From Chloroflexota bacterium (lineage in GTDB: Bacteria > Chloroflexota > Anaerolineae > Aggregatilineales > Phototrophicaceae), in assembly GCA_011523735.1 (NCBI GenBank), contig WTGB01000001.1:1-35642 (forward strand): 35,642 nucleotides of DNA, in the 5' to 3' direction. The stretch's first letter is position 1. Each line of letters begins with the position of its first letter. The notes beneath the pieces are model-generated. The model ran no database searches. It saw only the letters and a list, made by a program, of their open reading frames with translations, and was not told the origin of the DNA. Both the position numbers and the translations under genes were made by a program. Positions 1 through 7,598 of the stretch are shown here, in pieces.

Positions 1-107
1 GAGCCGAGATTGAGCGCATGAGACAGGTTATCCATAGGGAAAGTGTATCATCATTTTGCGCGGAAGGGAAGAACAAATGTTCACATATTTCATACTGTTT
101 TTTACCT

Positions 108-150
108 CTGCCCAGCCCCCTGCCTCCTCATCTCTATGAGGGGCATCCGC
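108..150. repeat. Hairpin repeat family A, copy 1
   Basis: A C-rich arm (CCCAGCCCCC) leads into a perfect stem CCTCAT / ATGAGG around a CTCT loop (126-141), followed by GGGCATCCG. Two more copies at about 27965-28026 and 31455-31519 share the arm, the loop and the GCATC tail, but their stem is CGCCAT / ATGGCG. The stem differs on both sides in a paired way, so the hairpin itself seems to be kept. This copy lies in non-coding DNA and lacks the purine-rich right arm. Confidence 0.65.
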
Positions 151-310
151 CATCTTTAGTAGCGCGTAGATCGGGCAGGTCGCGTAGACACTGACCGCAG
201 ACACCTTCCAGACGCACACGCGACCATATCACAGCCAAATCTGTGCTAAGCTGTCCCCATCTGCGCCTTAACAACGCGGTCCTAATCAGCCGCCGTCTGC
301 GTCATAACGG

Positions 311-316
311 TATAAT
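311..316 (+). promoter_or_regulatory. Candidate -10 box of recO
   Basis: A perfect TATAAT lies 34 bases before the recO ATG. No good -35 hexamer stands 16-18 bases upstream, so this is a partial promoter call based on the -10 box alone. Confidence 0.4.
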
Positions 317-350
317 CAGCCTAACCACAGTCGGAAGACTCGCCTAACCC

Positions 351-1154
351 ATGCCCAAGCCACAGCGCCAATTCCGCAGCCAAGCCATCATCCTCAGCCG
401 CCGCGACTTCGGCGAATCCGACCGCCTGCTCACCCTTTTCACGCCGCAGCACGGCAAAATCCGCGCCATCGCCAAAGGCGCCCGCAAACCCAGCGCCAAG
501 CTCAGCGGACACGTCGAACTCTTCGCCCGCAGCGACTGCGTCATCCACCGCGGCCGCAACCTCGATATCCTGACGCAAGCCGAATTGGTCGATCCTTATC
601 TCGGCTTGCGCGACGACCTCGGGCGCGGCGCCTACGCCAATTACATCGCCGAGCTGCTCGATCGCTTCACCGCCGATGAAGAGGAAGCTGGCAAGCAACT
701 CTTTCTGCTGCTGCACGAGACCCTGTCCCGTATCGCCGAGGCAAAGGACCCGCGACTCGCCGCCCGCTACTTTGAACTACAGTTGCTTGATTTGGTAGGC
801 TTCCGGCCCGAACTGCAAGAATGCGTACTTACGCGCGCGGACCTGCTGCCGGAGCCGCAGTTTTTCAGCCACGAGGAGGGCGGGGTCGTCAGTCGCGCCG
901 CCGCGCCCCATCTGTCAGCGCGTCTGTTGGAACTCGACTTCGATACGCTGAAACTGCTGCGTCACTTGCAGCGGAGCAGCCGCTCCTACGCCACGGTAAG
1001 CAGCCTGCGCATCACAGCGGAGCAGCACGACAGCGCCGAGCGTATCATGCTTGGCTATATCGCGCACCTGCTCGAGCGCAAGCTGGAAAGCGTCAATTTC
1101 ATTCGCCGATTGCGGGGATTTTCGCCTATCATCCAAAGGGGAGCAACTGAATGA
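351..1154 (+). CDS. recO: DNA repair protein RecO
   Basis: RecO is the mediator of the RecFOR pathway: it binds single-stranded DNA and SSB and helps load RecA at gaps. The 267-residue product has the usual length and layout: an N-terminal OB fold (about 5-85, with the QAIILSRRDFGESDRLLTLF opening typical of the family) and a helical C-terminal domain. Many RecO proteins have a Cys4 zinc finger in the middle; here only C158 is left and the other Cys positions are not Cys (for example S173 and S181), so the finger has probably been lost. The ATG start follows a TATAAT by 34 bases. The gene stands alone and converges with the small gene at 1176. Identification is firm. Confidence 0.93.
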   Translation: MPKPQRQFRSQAIILSRRDFGESDRLLTLFTPQHGKIRAIAKGARKPSAKLSGHVELFARSDCVIHRGRNLDILTQAELVDPYLGLRDDLGRGAYANYIAELLDRFTADEEEAGKQLFLLLHETLSRIAEAKDPRLAARYFELQLLDLVGFRPELQECVLTRADLLPEPQFFSHEEGGVVSRAAAPHLSARLLELDFDTLKLLRHLQRSSRSYATVSSLRITAEQHDSAERIMLGYIAHLLERKLESVNFIRRLRGFSPIIQRGATE

Positions 1155-1175
1155 TTTTGCAAGGCACGGACCAGC

Positions 1176-1418
1176 TTACTCTGTCGCGCCGGATTCGGGG
1201 GCAAATCCCATGCCTCGTGACGAAGCGAGGATTTCTTTGATCGCCACTAACTCTTCCAAGACGCGGCTCATCAATTTTTCCAGGTTTTCCAAGCGCTTGG
1301 AGTGCTCCTCCAAGAGTAAAGTATGTTCCTGCTGTATGCGCAGAATCTGCGTCTGGTTGCTCACCACGGTTTCCATGATGTCTTCAAGTCGATTAATTCG
1401 CCCTTCTTGAGTTTCCAT
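1176..1418 (-). CDS. Small coiled-coil hypothetical protein
   Basis: This encodes about 80 residues with regular spacing of Leu/Ile/Val (NRLEDIMETV, LLLEEHSKRLENLEKLMSRV, ELVAIKEI) that predicts one long amphipathic helix, so probably a coiled coil that oligomerises. It has no signal peptide or membrane segment. A TTG at 1433 would add five residues; the ATG at 1418 is preferred. Small proteins of this look are common in Chloroflexota and Cyanobacteria, where they often lie next to DUF/Uma2-type genes, but no such partner is present. The function is unknown. The gene lies tail to tail with recO, 21 bases apart. Confidence 0.6.
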   Translation of the reverse strand: METQEGRINRLEDIMETVVSNQTQILRIQQEHTLLLEEHSKRLENLEKLMSRVLEELVAIKEILASSRGMGFAPESGATE

Positions 1419-1503
1419 AATTGGTGATCTCAAGATGTTTCATCGAGGTCTGAAATACAGGGGATCTAAAGTGTCTTTATCCTATCGAAACTGTAGCACA
1501 AGC

Positions 1504-2604
1504 TCAGGACTTGTTCAACATTTCCCGATACACTTTAACAGTCGCCTCAGCGATGCTTTCATGGGTGAAATGCGCCAGGAAACGCGCCCGGCCCTTCGCG
1601 ATCATGTCCGCGCGAAGAGTTGGGTCGTCTCGCAGTTCTCGCAGCGCTCCCGCGAGCGCCGACACATCGCCCTCGGGCAGGATGCGCCCGGCCCCGCCGA
1701 CAACCCCGGGAATCGCGCCGCTGTCGCTGCCGATGACCGGCACGCCGCTCGCCATCGCCTCCACCAATACCCGGCCGAATTGTTCTTTCCAATTCCGGCG
1801 CGTCAAGGATGGCAGGACAAGAACATCAAGCTTGTGGTACTCGGCTGGCAGCTCCGTCGATGGCAACTGGCCCGCGAAAGTGACATTGCCGCCGATATTT
1901 AGCGAGCCCGCCAGCGCTATCAGCTCGTCCAGCGCCGAGCCGCCGCCGACCAGCCGCAAGCGCCATTCGCCGCCCAGTTGCGCGGCCGCGCGCAGCAGAA
2001 TGTGGGGACCCTTCTCCGGCACAATGCGACCGATAAAGCCAATCGTGAAAGGACGCTGCGGCGCCGTCTTTGCCGGGCGGAAAAGCGATGTGGAAGTGCC
2101 GAATTGGGGAATCGCGCGCAAGGGGCCGCGATAGCCCTTGCGGCGGAGAACATCAGCGGCGTCATCCGTGCCCGCCAGCGCGTAATCGGCGCAGCGCAGG
2201 ACCCAGCGCTCGCCCCAGTTGAAGGGCGGCGGATAGCGGCGCAGGATATTCTGCCAGGTGAAGAACAGCGATTTGGCGCGGACCCGCCCCGCCAGGCGCA
2301 GCGCTTGCCAGGTCGCCAAGTTGTAGGGCTCTTCGTCGATATGCAGAATCTGCGGCTGAGCGGCGGCGATCTCTCGCGCCAGGGTCGGATAGTGGTGCAG
2401 GTGAAAACTGCCATTGAAGCGAATGGGAATCGCACGCAGCTGATAGCCGGCGCTATGGCTGCGCTCTAGCTGTTGTGTGCCGCGTTCGTCGCGCCAGGAT
2501 GGCGGCACAAGCACGGTTAGTTCGACGCCGCGGCTGGCGATGGCTTCGAGCTTCGGCTGATAAATGCCGACGATACAGGCTTTTGAGAGCATCAAGACGC
2601 GCAT
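1504..2604 (-). CDS. GT4-family glycosyltransferase
   Basis: This cytosolic, GT-B fold enzyme would move a sugar from a nucleotide-sugar donor to a glycan or lipid acceptor. The 366 residues show an N-terminal acceptor half (1-180) and a Glycos_transf_1 half (about 185-350). In the second half, GFIGRIVPEKGPHILL (189-204) is the donor-domain entry and the EX7E motif is E274/E282 (EQFGRVLVE), followed by AMASGVPVIGSDSGAIPGVV. The acceptor and linkage cannot be read from the sequence. It lies 27 bases after the phosphoesterase gene on the same strand, so the two may be cotranscribed. No clear ribosome binding site precedes the ATG, which fits translation from a shared transcript. Confidence 0.88.
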   Translation of the reverse strand: MRVLMLSKACIVGIYQPKLEAIASRGVELTVLVPPSWRDERGTQQLERSHSAGYQLRAIPIRFNGSFHLHHYPTLAREIAAAQPQILHIDEEPYNLATWQALRLAGRVRAKSLFFTWQNILRRYPPPFNWGERWVLRCADYALAGTDDAADVLRRKGYRGPLRAIPQFGTSTSLFRPAKTAPQRPFTIGFIGRIVPEKGPHILLRAAAQLGGEWRLRLVGGGSALDELIALAGSLNIGGNVTFAGQLPSTELPAEYHKLDVLVLPSLTRRNWKEQFGRVLVEAMASGVPVIGSDSGAIPGVVGGAGRILPEGDVSALAGALRELRDDPTLRADMIAKGRARFLAHFTHESIAEATVKVYREMLNKS

Positions 2605-2631
2605 GGCTAGCCAAGAGCGCAGCGGTGGCGC

Positions 2632-3219
2632 CTAGACGATTTCGATGGGCGGTTCACCGCAACTGGCATTGGCGTCATAAACGCGAAAGTTTCGGTCGGG
2701 CAAGGAGAGTACGCCGTAGGTATGGGAAGTGGAGCGGGCGCAGGGGAAGGTATACAGCGAGCCGGGATTAACCAGGCAGCCCTGCTGGGTCTTGATATGC
2801 AGAGGCAGATGAGTATGACCGGTAATCAGCACATCGGCTTTCAAAGAATTCAGCACCATTTTGAGATAGGTCTTGGACAGATGATCTTTGTACATTCCCC
2901 ACATGTTGTTGCCGGGCTTGCCGTGGCACATGTAGATCGTGAGGCCAGCCAACTCGCCTTGCCAGTCCAAAGGCAACTCTTGAAGGTATTGGCGGTTGTC
3001 TTGCCGAATGCCGTATACCCACTCGTCATGATTGCCGCGGGCGACCGGGATACCGTGAGCGCGAATCAAATCCACCACGCGGTCTGGCTCGGGTCCCCGC
3101 CCCACCAAGTCCCCGGCACACAAGACTTGATCCACATGATGATGTTTTTCGAAGCGAGCGAGCACATCCTCTAGCGTGTCATAATCGGCATGCACGTCTG
3201 ATATGATTCCAATTTGCAT
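2632..3219 (-). CDS. Metallophosphoesterase (YfcE/MJ0936-like)
   Basis: This is a single-domain calcineurin-like phosphodiesterase of 195 residues. The metal motifs are complete and in order: SDVHAD (D8, H10), GDLVGRG (D37), GNHDE (N63, H64) and GHTHLP near residue 145, followed by the VNPGS loop typical of the YfcE/MJ0936 group. The physiological substrate is not predictable; relatives hydrolyse phosphodiesters in vitro. A GTG at 3225 is possible, but the ATG at 3219 has better spacing from AAGG. A good promoter (TCTACA-17-TATAAT) lies just upstream. It is probably the first gene of a two-gene unit with the downstream glycosyltransferase. Confidence 0.88.
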   Translation of the reverse strand: MQIGIISDVHADYDTLEDVLARFEKHHHVDQVLCAGDLVGRGPEPDRVVDLIRAHGIPVARGNHDEWVYGIRQDNRQYLQELPLDWQGELAGLTIYMCHGKPGNNMWGMYKDHLSKTYLKMVLNSLKADVLITGHTHLPLHIKTQQGCLVNPGSLYTFPCARSTSHTYGVLSLPDRNFRVYDANASCGEPPIEIV

Positions 3220-3253
3220 CCACACTAGACCTTAACCGTTCACCGTGCCACAC

Positions 3254-3282
3254 ATTATACGACGGCAATATGTTTATGTAGA
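3254..3282 (-). promoter_or_regulatory. Promoter of the phosphoesterase gene
   Basis: Read on the minus strand, TCTACA (3282-3277) and a perfect TATAAT (3259-3254) are separated by exactly 17 bases. The predicted transcript would start near 3247, leaving a leader of about 28 bases before the ATG at 3219. Confidence 0.6.
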
Positions 3283-3506
3283 GGTACGATCTGTCTACGC
3301 CTCTTCCATGGACGAACTCACATTCGTCAGGCGCAATGTTCAGGCGGCAATAGTCCCTGGAAATGCGGAAATGGCGAGCGATCTCCACAACTGTTGCGGA
3401 AAATACAATTAGGTTGCAAGATCCTCCAAGGTCTCCTTTTCGGGAAATTGGTCATTTATTACAAGGAACGCTTTACTTTTTCTACTATATATGTTAAAAA
3501 GGAAGT

Positions 3507-3652
3507 AGCAAGGCATCTTGACTACTCGAAAACACTCAGCTATCTACATCGCGTCTGTCAATCACCAAATCGCCGTTGCAGACAGCGCAACACCGCAGAA
3601 AACACCATCATGATAGCGGCAGCATCAAAGCCTGAGAGTCAAGATGCTTGCT
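3507..3652. repeat. Inverted repeat enclosing about 113 bp
   Basis: The left arm at 3507-3523 (AGCAAGGCATCTTGACT) and the right arm at 3637-3652 (AGTCAAGATGCTTGCT) are complementary over 16 of 17 positions, with one extra G on the left. The enclosed segment codes for nothing recognisable. The size and layout resemble a small non-autonomous mobile element or a long-range RNA hairpin. No target-site duplication was seen. Confidence 0.5.
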
Positions 3653-3718
3653 GTTTCAAAAGTCCAATAACAAGCAGGCGAATTCCGTCGCGGCAGAGTT
3701 GACGCTATAGATCGCCTG

Positions 3719-3737
3719 ATTCGCTGAATCAGCGAAT
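3719..3737. promoter_or_regulatory. 19-bp perfect palindrome after trhO
   Basis: ATTCGCTGA and TCAGCGAAT flank a single central A. It lies 11 bases past the trhO stop codon. As RNA it would form a tight hairpin, but no U-run follows on the trhO strand, so a protein-binding site or a processing or stability hairpin is as likely as a terminator. Confidence 0.45.
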
Positions 3738-3748
3738 GCCGAAGCGGC

Positions 3749-4555
3749 TCAAAGAATGTTCCTAGACCCGCATTGCGGACAGTCTGTGTCTGTCGCTTTC
3801 AGCATGGCTTTGCAATCATCGCAAATCACTATCCCGCCTTTTTGCAGGCTGTGGTCAAGCGACACACGCTCATCAAATACGAAGCACTCGCCTTGCCACA
3901 ATGACGCGGCCGGTTCCACCTCTTCCAGATAGCGCAAGATGCCGCCGCGCAACTGATAGACGGTCTCAAATCCCAACTGCAGCAGGTAGGCGCTCGCCTT
4001 CTCACAACGGATGCCGCCGGTACAATACATCGCGATCCGCGTATGCTGCTGTGGATCGAGATGCTCGGCAAAGTACTCGGGCAATTCGTGAAAAGAATCG
4101 GTCTCCGGGTTTATCGCGTTATTGAAACTGCCCATTTTCACTTCATAGTCATTGCGCGCGTCAATGAGCAGGACATCGTCCCGCGTGATCAGGCTGTTCC
4201 AATCTTCCGGTTCTATGTAGGTCCCCGCTTGCCGATTGGGATCGATGCCCGCCATCTTCAGGGCGACGATCTCCCGCTTGAGGCGCACTTTCATCCGGCG
4301 AAACGGTATGCGAGTGTGGGTGGATTCCTTCACCGCCAAGTCAGCGAAACGCCGGTCGCTGCGGAGATAGCGAAGCACTTGTTCCACCGCGCCGGGCTCG
4401 CCGGCAATGGTGGCGTTGATGCCTTCTTCCGCCAGCAAAATGGTGCCGCGGACGCCAGAAGCCTGGCAGCGCGCCAGCAGCGGGCCGCGCAGATCCCGGA
4501 AATCCGGCAAGCGCAGGAATTTATAAAAGGTCGCGACCAGGATGGACTCCGCCAT
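3749..4555 (-). CDS. trhO: tRNA uridine(34) hydroxylase TrhO (rhodanese-like)
   Basis: TrhO (YceA family) makes 5-hydroxyuridine at position 34 of tRNA in an oxygen-dependent, prephenate-independent route, giving the wobble base later turned into cmo5U or mo5U. The 268 residues show the N-terminal acylphosphatase-like TrhO domain (1-100, with LLAEEGINATIAG at 41-52) and a rhodanese domain (about 120-215) with the active-site loop CTGGIRCEKASAYL, so the candidate catalytic cysteine is C178, with C184 also conserved in the family. The C-terminus ends in two CxxC pairs (CDDC, CPQC) that look like a small zinc ribbon. The gene stands alone. Identification is strong. Confidence 0.9.
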   Translation of the reverse strand: MAESILVATFYKFLRLPDFRDLRGPLLARCQASGVRGTILLAEEGINATIAGEPGAVEQVLRYLRSDRRFADLAVKESTHTRIPFRRMKVRLKREIVALKMAGIDPNRQAGTYIEPEDWNSLITRDDVLLIDARNDYEVKMGSFNNAINPETDSFHELPEYFAEHLDPQQHTRIAMYCTGGIRCEKASAYLLQLGFETVYQLRGGILRYLEEVEPAASLWQGECFVFDERVSLDHSLQKGGIVICDDCKAMLKATDTDCPQCGSRNIL

Positions 4556-4742
4556 AGATGACCGATCCGCTGATTATCCGCTCAATTCTAGTGCGCGGCG
4601 CGGCAAAAGTGGAGTTGGAATCGGCAAGGCGAATTGCTACAGATGCCGCGTCAAGTCATTTAATGCCGCATGCAGGGAGATAACTCGGTCGCTGTATGCG
4701 GGCGGCGCAGCATCAGGCTTGGACTGAATGCGAAAATACCTA

Positions 4743-4751
4743 TGCTATACT
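4743..4751 (+). promoter_or_regulatory. Extended -10 for a possibly leaderless mRNA
   Basis: TGCTATACT is an extended -10 element (TGn followed by TATACT). The start codon of the glycosyltransferase begins at 4760, only nine bases after the hexamer. Transcription starting at the usual distance would begin at about 4758, giving a leaderless or almost leaderless message. Confidence 0.45.
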
Positions 4752-4759
4752 TTATGTTT

Positions 4760-5932
4760 ATGAGGGTCGGACTCAATGCGCATTTGCTTTCCCGGCAAGC
4801 CGGGTATCGTTCGGCGGGTATCCACGGTTACATCGTGAATTTGCTCCGTCATTTGCCAGCGCAGGCGCCGGCCGACTGGCAGTTTGAAGCGCTGATTGGC
4901 GCTGCCAGTCAGGCAAGTTTTTCAGGCTTGAGCGTCAAGCGCGCCCGCTTCGACACGGAAAAGCCACTGCGCCGCATCCTTTGGGAGCAGACGCTGCAGC
5001 CGCTGGCGATCCGGCAGTTTGACCTCTATCATGCGCTGGCTTTTGTCGCCCCGCTAGTGCTTACAGCGCCGATGGTGGTTACCGTCTACGATCTGAGTTT
5101 CCTGCGTTTTCCCAAGAGGCTCAGCAGCGCGCGCCGCCTTTACTTGCACAGCATGACCGCTCTGACTTGCGCGCGAGCGAGGCGCATCCTGGCGATCAGC
5201 CAGAGCACGGCTGACGATCTGACTGCCCGACTCGGGGTGCCGGCGAACAAGATCGATGTGACGCCGCTGGGTTACGACAAGATGATGTTTCGGGCGCTCC
5301 TGCCAGCGGAATGTGAGCATTTTCGGCGCAAGGAGAGCCTGCCCGAGCGCTTTTGGCTTTATGTCGGCACGCTTGAACCGCGCAAGAATTTACAGATGCT
5401 GCTGCGAGCCTACGCCAGCTTGACGCCGGAAGAGCGGCTCCCGCTGGTTTTGGGCGGAGGACTGGGCTGGCGGGGGAGACAAGTTCTTGCCGCCATAGAG
5501 CGCTTAGGGCTTAACGACAGCGTCAAGCATGTCGGATTCATACCTGCCGCAGATTTGCCGCTTTGGTACAATTGTGCCGAAGCATTCTTGTATCCTTCTG
5601 TCTTTGAAGGTTTCGGTTTACCCGTGCTGGAAGCCATGGCTTGCGGTACGCCTGTGCTCACATCCAACGTATCATCGCTGCCGGAAGTCGCTGGCAAGGC
5701 AGGCAGGCGCCTCCCGCCCAATGACGAGGAATGTTGGGCAGTCGAACTCAAAGCGCTAAAGGCGAATGGCGAATGGCGCCAAACGGCTCGGAAGAATGGA
5801 CTGGAACGAGCGAAGCTCTTCAGTTGGGCGCGCACAGCCGAACTCACGCTCGGCAGCTATCAGATGGCTATGGCAGCGCGCGAGCATCCGCTCGGCGAAA
5901 GTGAAAAGGTGACCGGTGTTGAAAGCAAATGA
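4760..5932 (+). CDS. GT4-family glycosyltransferase
   Basis: This GT-B enzyme of about 390 residues acts in the cytosol on a glycan or lipid-linked acceptor. The opening MRVGLNAHLLSRQAGYRSAG is typical of GT4 proteins of the mannosyl/rhamnosyltransferase type, which decides the start at 4760 over upstream in-frame codons at 4670 and 4742. Further motifs are LYVGTLEPRKNLQMLLRAY in the donor domain and EGFGLPVLE, the EX7E pair that contacts the donor, followed by AMACGTPVLTSN. The sugar and linkage are not predictable. The polyprenyl-phosphate sugar transferase follows 57 bases downstream on the same strand, which suggests a shared exopolysaccharide pathway. No Shine-Dalgarno sequence is visible before the ATG. 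Confidence 0.88.
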   Translation: MRVGLNAHLLSRQAGYRSAGIHGYIVNLLRHLPAQAPADWQFEALIGAASQASFSGLSVKRARFDTEKPLRRILWEQTLQPLAIRQFDLYHALAFVAPLVLTAPMVVTVYDLSFLRFPKRLSSARRLYLHSMTALTCARARRILAISQSTADDLTARLGVPANKIDVTPLGYDKMMFRALLPAECEHFRRKESLPERFWLYVGTLEPRKNLQMLLRAYASLTPEERLPLVLGGGLGWRGRQVLAAIERLGLNDSVKHVGFIPAADLPLWYNCAEAFLYPSVFEGFGLPVLEAMACGTPVLTSNVSSLPEVAGKAGRRLPPNDEECWAVELKALKANGEWRQTARKNGLERAKLFSWARTAELTLGSYQMAMAAREHPLGESEKVTGVESK

Positions 5933-5989
5933 TACCCGACACCCGCGGATGGCAGATTACGCTAGAGTCTGCGTCGACAGCGGGGTGTC

Positions 5990-7438
5990 ATGAATTCGCG
6001 GCTGACTCTATCCGAACGGCCTACCATTGAACCGCGCTGGCTTTTGCCGCTGGTTGACGCGCTGCTTGCTTTTCTGGTCTTCGGCATCGCTTATATCCTG
6101 CGCTACGACTTGCAGATCATTCGTCCGCTGCTGGACCCGGGCCAGCGTGACTTCGGACCGTACATCCCATTCGCCATCATCTATGCGCTGCTGATCCTCA
6201 TCAACTTCCAACGCAATAATCTATACCGCAATATCGCGGGCCGAGCCTGGCTGGAAGAGGTGTATCTGATCGCGAGCGGCGTGGCTGTTTCGATTGTCAT
6301 TGTGCTGGCGATGTTCTTTATCTTGCAGCCGCTGGCATACAGCCGCCTGATGCTGATCTATGTAGCGGCGCTGACGCTGCTGGTTGGCGCGACGTCCCGG
6401 CTGATAAGGCGTTGGACGTTAGCTTATCTGCGCCATCACGGGATTGGCATTCGCCGAGTGCTGATCGTCGGCATGGGCGATGTCGGGCGGTCATTGCTTG
6501 GCATCATGTTGTCCCGCCCCGAGCTGGGCTATCGGCCGATCGGCTTTCTTGATGATGACGCCGAAAAAAGTTCGGCTGGCATGGGCCGGGTGACGGCTTT
6601 GGGCGGGACGGCGCAGCTAGCGGATGTTATCAAGTCACAGATGGTTGACACCGTGATCATCACCTTCCGCTGGAAGCACTACGATCGCATTCAAGAGCTC
6701 ACCGAAGTCTGCCGTGATGCCGGTACCGATCTGCGGATTGTGCCGGAGATCATGCAACTCAATATCCGGCAGGTGCAGGTCGAGAATCTGGATGGCGTAC
6801 CGCTGTTGGGCATTGGAGCGCATCGCTCCTTCAGCCGGAGCAATCAGTTGATAAAACGCGGACTGGACCTGTTTCTGGTGATCATCGGCTTTCCGATTTG
6901 GGCTCCCGTCAGTCTGCTTGTCGCCCTCGCCTTAAAACTCGAAGGCGAGGGTCCCGTCCTGTTTTGGCAGATCCGCGTCGGAAAAGACGGACGGCAATTC
7001 CGGATGGTGAAATTCCGCAGCATGGTTGAAGGCGCGGAAGATTTACATGAAGAAATGCTGCGGGAATCGGGCGAAGATCCGCGTCACGCCAAATTCGCCG
7101 ATGACCCGCGCATCACCCGCGTGGGCAAGTTCTTGCGGCGCACCAGCCTGGATGAATTGCCGAATCTCATCAACGTCATCCGAGGAGATATGAGCCTGGT
7201 CGGTCCACGGCCGCCTACCCCGCGGGAAGTCACGCTCTATGAACCGCGGCACACGCGTCGCTTGCAGATCACACCGGGGATCACCGGCTGGTGGCAGGTG
7301 CGGGGCCGCAGCAACGTGCCCTTCGACGAAATGTGCGAAATGGATATGTATTACATCGACAATTGGTCAATCTCGATGGATATCGAGATTCTGATGCTCA
7401 CCATTCCGCGGGTCGTCTTGCGCAGCGGCGCCTATTAA
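5990..7438 (+). CDS. Polyprenyl-phosphate sugar phosphotransferase
   Basis: This integral membrane enzyme moves a sugar-1-phosphate (often glucose or galactose) from its UDP donor to undecaprenyl phosphate, the first step in repeat-unit assembly for exopolysaccharide, O-antigen or capsule (WbaP/WcaJ type). The 482 residues have four or five N-terminal membrane segments (about 18-130), a Rossmann-like CoA-binding/epimerase-type domain (about 150-270, with VLIVGMGDVGRSLLG), and the C-terminal bacterial sugar transferase domain. In that domain KRGLDLFLVII, GKDGRQFRMVKFRSM, RRTSLDELPNLINVIRGDMS, LVGPRPPTP and TPGITGWWQVRGR are all present. A GGGGTG precedes the ATG. The sugar cannot be told from the sequence. 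Confidence 0.93.
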   Translation: MNSRLTLSERPTIEPRWLLPLVDALLAFLVFGIAYILRYDLQIIRPLLDPGQRDFGPYIPFAIIYALLILINFQRNNLYRNIAGRAWLEEVYLIASGVAVSIVIVLAMFFILQPLAYSRLMLIYVAALTLLVGATSRLIRRWTLAYLRHHGIGIRRVLIVGMGDVGRSLLGIMLSRPELGYRPIGFLDDDAEKSSAGMGRVTALGGTAQLADVIKSQMVDTVIITFRWKHYDRIQELTEVCRDAGTDLRIVPEIMQLNIRQVQVENLDGVPLLGIGAHRSFSRSNQLIKRGLDLFLVIIGFPIWAPVSLLVALALKLEGEGPVLFWQIRVGKDGRQFRMVKFRSMVEGAEDLHEEMLRESGEDPRHAKFADDPRITRVGKFLRRTSLDELPNLINVIRGDMSLVGPRPPTPREVTLYEPRHTRRLQITPGITGWWQVRGRSNVPFDEMCEMDMYYIDNWSISMDIEILMLTIPRVVLRSGAY

Positions 7439-7598
7439 TGTCGGTGGCAAGGCCGGGGAAATCGCAGTCAAGCCGCCGGTTAGACCGAATCGCATAAGAT
7501 TGCCATTCCGCGACCGCAAAGGCATAATCAGGATATCTGACCTGCTCCCGCCTTAGGCGTCTGCCAATAGCGTCTTCCAATATACATCGTAGCATGAC

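Larger units (their letters stand above)
1..350. other. Left-edge non-coding region
   Basis: No convincing gene is visible in this stretch. The only open frame of any length (28-219, minus) resembles no family I know and crosses a hairpin repeat at about 111-150. The right part holds a perfect TATAAT box that fits a recO promoter. No tRNA-like cloverleaf was seen. The first bases could belong to a feature starting outside the window. Confidence 0.5.
3226..3748. other. 523-bp AT-rich gene-free gap
   Basis: Between the divergent promoter region of the phosphoesterase and the end of trhO there is no gene I can support. The part from about 3400 to 3500 is visibly richer in A+T than the surrounding coding DNA. 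An open frame at 3394-3702 starts with TTG, has no ribosome site, ends in a low-quality Arg/Ser-rich tail and resembles nothing I know. The gap contains a 146-bp inverted-repeat segment (3507-3652) and a 19-bp perfect palindrome (3719-3737), described separately. Confidence 0.5.

Noticed and set aside
28..219. 63-residue minus-strand frame at the left edge
   Set aside because: It crosses a hairpin repeat and has no recognisable motif or clear ribosome site.
1213..1238. CCTCG/CGAGG stem followed by a T-rich stretch, a possible recO terminator
   Set aside because: The stem is only five bases, and it lies within the coding part of the small coiled-coil gene; chance is as likely.
3394..3702. 102-residue plus-strand open frame in the AT-rich gap
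   Set aside because: It starts with TTG without a ribosome site, crosses the inverted repeat, and its translation looks like random sequence with a Ser/Arg-rich end.
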